The notes under the pieces are model-generated. The model made no database searches, had not been told where the DNA came from, and saw only the letters and a program-made list of their open reading frames with translations. 64,000 nucleotides of DNA from Citrus sinensis (lineage: Eukaryota; Streptophyta; Magnoliopsida; Sapindales; Rutaceae), in contig NC_068561.1 of NCBI RefSeq assembly GCF_022201045.2, positions 20,090,501 to 20,154,500 of the forward strand, written 5' to 3'. The stretch's first letter is position 1; every line of letters starts with the position of its first letter. Positions 61,847 through 64,000 of this stretch are shown here, in pieces. Made by a program: the position numbers and the translations under genes.

Positions 61847-64000
61847 TTAAAACCACAACTCTATATTATGAACACTTTCTCCCTTTTTGACATCAACAAC
61901 ATTTCATATCACACAAATGCAACAACCCCACATTACATTTCTCCCCAAGGGGTGTTATGGTTTCATACTAAAACATCCAATTGAAACCTCGATACACTGA
62001 TTTCACACTATGATCATACTCATTTTTCTATATGAACACATCAAGCGAAAATGAGAATTCAATGACAGGAACATCCTAAAAGTTATATCACAAGATACCC
62101 AACAATACAAATTCATATATTTAACGAATATTTGATTCAAAACAAACTCCAAAAAACCTCAAAGAAGTCCAGAACCGCTAACCTGCAATGCTCAATTAAA
62201 TAATGTACAAAAATGAAACTTCAACGAACCCGATTAGAAAATCGGTTCAAATTGAAAAATTCCTCACCAAACCCACGATTTGAAACCGTAAAATAAAAAA
62301 ATTTATATATTGAGATGATGAAAGCAAAAGGAAGGAAGAAAGGAAATAATAAACAATGCAACTGGTTGAGGTTGACGGAGAAGAAAGAAAAATTCTTTGT
62401 CCACGAAGAAAATAGAAAAAGAAAAATCAGAAAAATTAAGGGCCTTGATTTTAATGAAAGAAAATTATTAGAATTCTGATTTTGATTTTACAATGGTGGG
62501 TTTTTTTTTAATTTTTCTTCGTTTTTCGCTTGATATCCAAACCGAGGGAAATTGGAAACGACCGGTTTTTCAGTTACTTTTGGAAGGTTTCACGTTCAGA
62601 TTCTGAATTAATTTTAATTAAGATAATTAATTATTAATAAAGACGCGTTAAAGGATTTTGCCTTTTATGATTTGTCTGTTGTGGCGGGGCCTATGTTGAT
62701 GGACGGACGGCCGAGATTTAATTTTTGTGAGTTTTGGGGAAAGTTTTTTTTTTTATTTCTATGCTTTTTTTTTTTTTTTCTGATTTTGTATTGTTTTGGA
62801 TCTTGCAGGCGTGTGTGCTGGGCCGAGCGTGCTGTAGCCGGCATCCGGCGTTGGCCGGTTCAAGCGGTAGGGTTAAAAACAAAATTATTTTTAATCTGAT
62901 TTGTTTTCACTTTTCACTTGTAAGGAATCATTTCAGAGTACTTGAGATTATTATTTCAGAGTACTTGAGATTACTATTAATTCTATGAGTACACCAATCC
63001 AACATTAAAAGTATTAAAAATTACTTATTGATTTTCAAAATTTTAAGTTTGATCTCACCAAATGTTATGCTTACAGTTAGCAAATCTCAAATTATTTAGT
63101 TTTAGTCTCTCAATATCTACTTTGCATTATCCAAACTGATTTGGTATGAATGTGAACAGACAAATCCTAAAATCATTGACTAAAAGTTTAATGTGAACTG
63201 ATAGATCCTAAAATTATTAACAAAATGTTAAGTGCTGATTAGATATGACTTATCTAACATATGTACTTACTTAATTTCAAAAACTCTTTTTAAAACTTTT
63301 ATTATTGTTTAGTTACATTCTAAGTAGAATTTTTAAGAATTAAATTAGCTATTTTACCTCTTTTAATAAAAGCTCGAATTCTATGTTTTTGAAAGTAGAA
63401 ATTGAATGATTTTTTTAGTTGTTTAAAATGCCCATTATTTATTTCACAATTTTATTTCATTATTTTGTAACATGATTTTAAAAAAAATTATTAAAATAAT
63501 TTTACTATTTTTAATAAAAACTCTTTTTTTTTCTTTTTATAAAACTCTACTTATAAAAACTTTACTCTTAAAAACTCTAATCCAATAAATTCTATTTAAA
63601 ATATTATATCAAATGAGACCTAAGACTAGATCAACTCTTGTCCTTAAATAAATTCTATTTAAAATATTATATCAAATGAGACCTAAGACTAGATCAACTC
63701 TTGTATTTAGTACTGGTTACATAATACCAATTCAAGCAAATTAAATATTCTAATTAAGAATTGACCCAAATAGAAAAAAAATAATTTAATTAGTCAGCTT
63801 TTCTCTCTAACAAGATTTTTACTTTTATCCGTTGTTAAAAGATACTGAATTTGTCAGCATAACATTTCGATTCTTCAAATTGAAACAAATTAGAGATCGA
63901 GCTTATATTGTGGAAAATTGGTTGCTTTCTCAGAAACAACTCACCAGCCACTATGAATCAAAAGGTCATCGGCAAGCTTCCTGTTACGTTATACACAAAA
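61847..64000. other. Kinase leader and promoter, then spacer
   Basis: Directly upstream is the kinase leader; an acceptor-like TTGCAG on the minus strand near 62187 hints at a 5' UTR intron. Farther out are a 23-bp duplication (62931-62976, TTTCAGAGTACTTGAGATTA) and a 63-bp one (63584-63704). No other gene is seen. Confidence 0.5.
63584..63704. repeat. 63-bp tandem duplication
   Basis: AATAAATTCTATTTAAAATA and the following bases to GATCAACTCTTGT occur twice with a 63-bp period and no visible mismatch over 58 bp, implying a recent event. Confidence 0.92.

Overview
The window looks like nuclear DNA of a dicot plant. It is AT-rich, its genes have short exons with GT..AG introns and AT-rich intergenic space, and it holds plant-specific families: a calcium-dependent protein kinase, a WVD2-like TPX2 protein, a group-B fasciclin-like arabinogalactan protein and an RHF2A-type RING-H2 protein. 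It also has many plant transposons and microsatellites. A woody eudicot such as Citrus is possible, but the sequence alone does not fix the species.

Layout. 1-1.6 kb: the 3' end of an unrecognised spliced gene, then a nuclear-type tRNA-Cys(GCA). 2.2-7.1 kb: a transposon-rich strip with two hAT-type non-autonomous elements with perfect 8-bp target duplications, one copy of a dispersed repeat whose inverted partner lies 25 kb away, a fold-back Mutator-type element with a perfect 9-bp duplication, and a run of four small hairpins. 8.7 kb: a two-exon gene for a 93-residue membrane-anchored basic protein. 16.6 kb: an intronless gene for a Cys-rich plant protein. 19.3-26.15 kb: a complete 6,857-bp MULE (Mutator-like element) with terminal inverted repeats and a 9-bp target duplication. 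It carries a degenerate mudrA-type transposase facing a nine-exon gene for a DUF1985 + Ulp1-type (C48) cysteine protease. 27-33 kb: a PIF/Harbinger-type MITE, a broken F-box/DUF295 gene, an atypical RING gene and the second copy of the inverted repeat. 35-39 kb: RHF2A. 40.7 kb: a dimeric hAT MITE. 44.5 kb: a solo LTR. 45.6-47.9 kb: the FLA17/18-type gene. 49 kb: a tRNA-derived SINE. 51.3-55.1 kb (minus strand): a WVD2-like gene. 58.5-61.8 kb (minus strand): a CPK1/2/20-type kinase gene.

The host genes are unrelated single loci, not a pathway. The Cys-rich protein gene and the FLA gene are neighbours in Arabidopsis as I recall it, so part of the window may keep an ancient gene order now stretched by insertions. 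The most distinctive system is the MULE. Its two convergent genes each have the same unusual palindrome (GTGCGACAG facing CTGTCGCAC) about 80 bp upstream of the start codon. The protease keeps its visible catalytic residues and nine in-phase exons but has three in-frame stops, so this copy looks like a recently dead relative of an active family.
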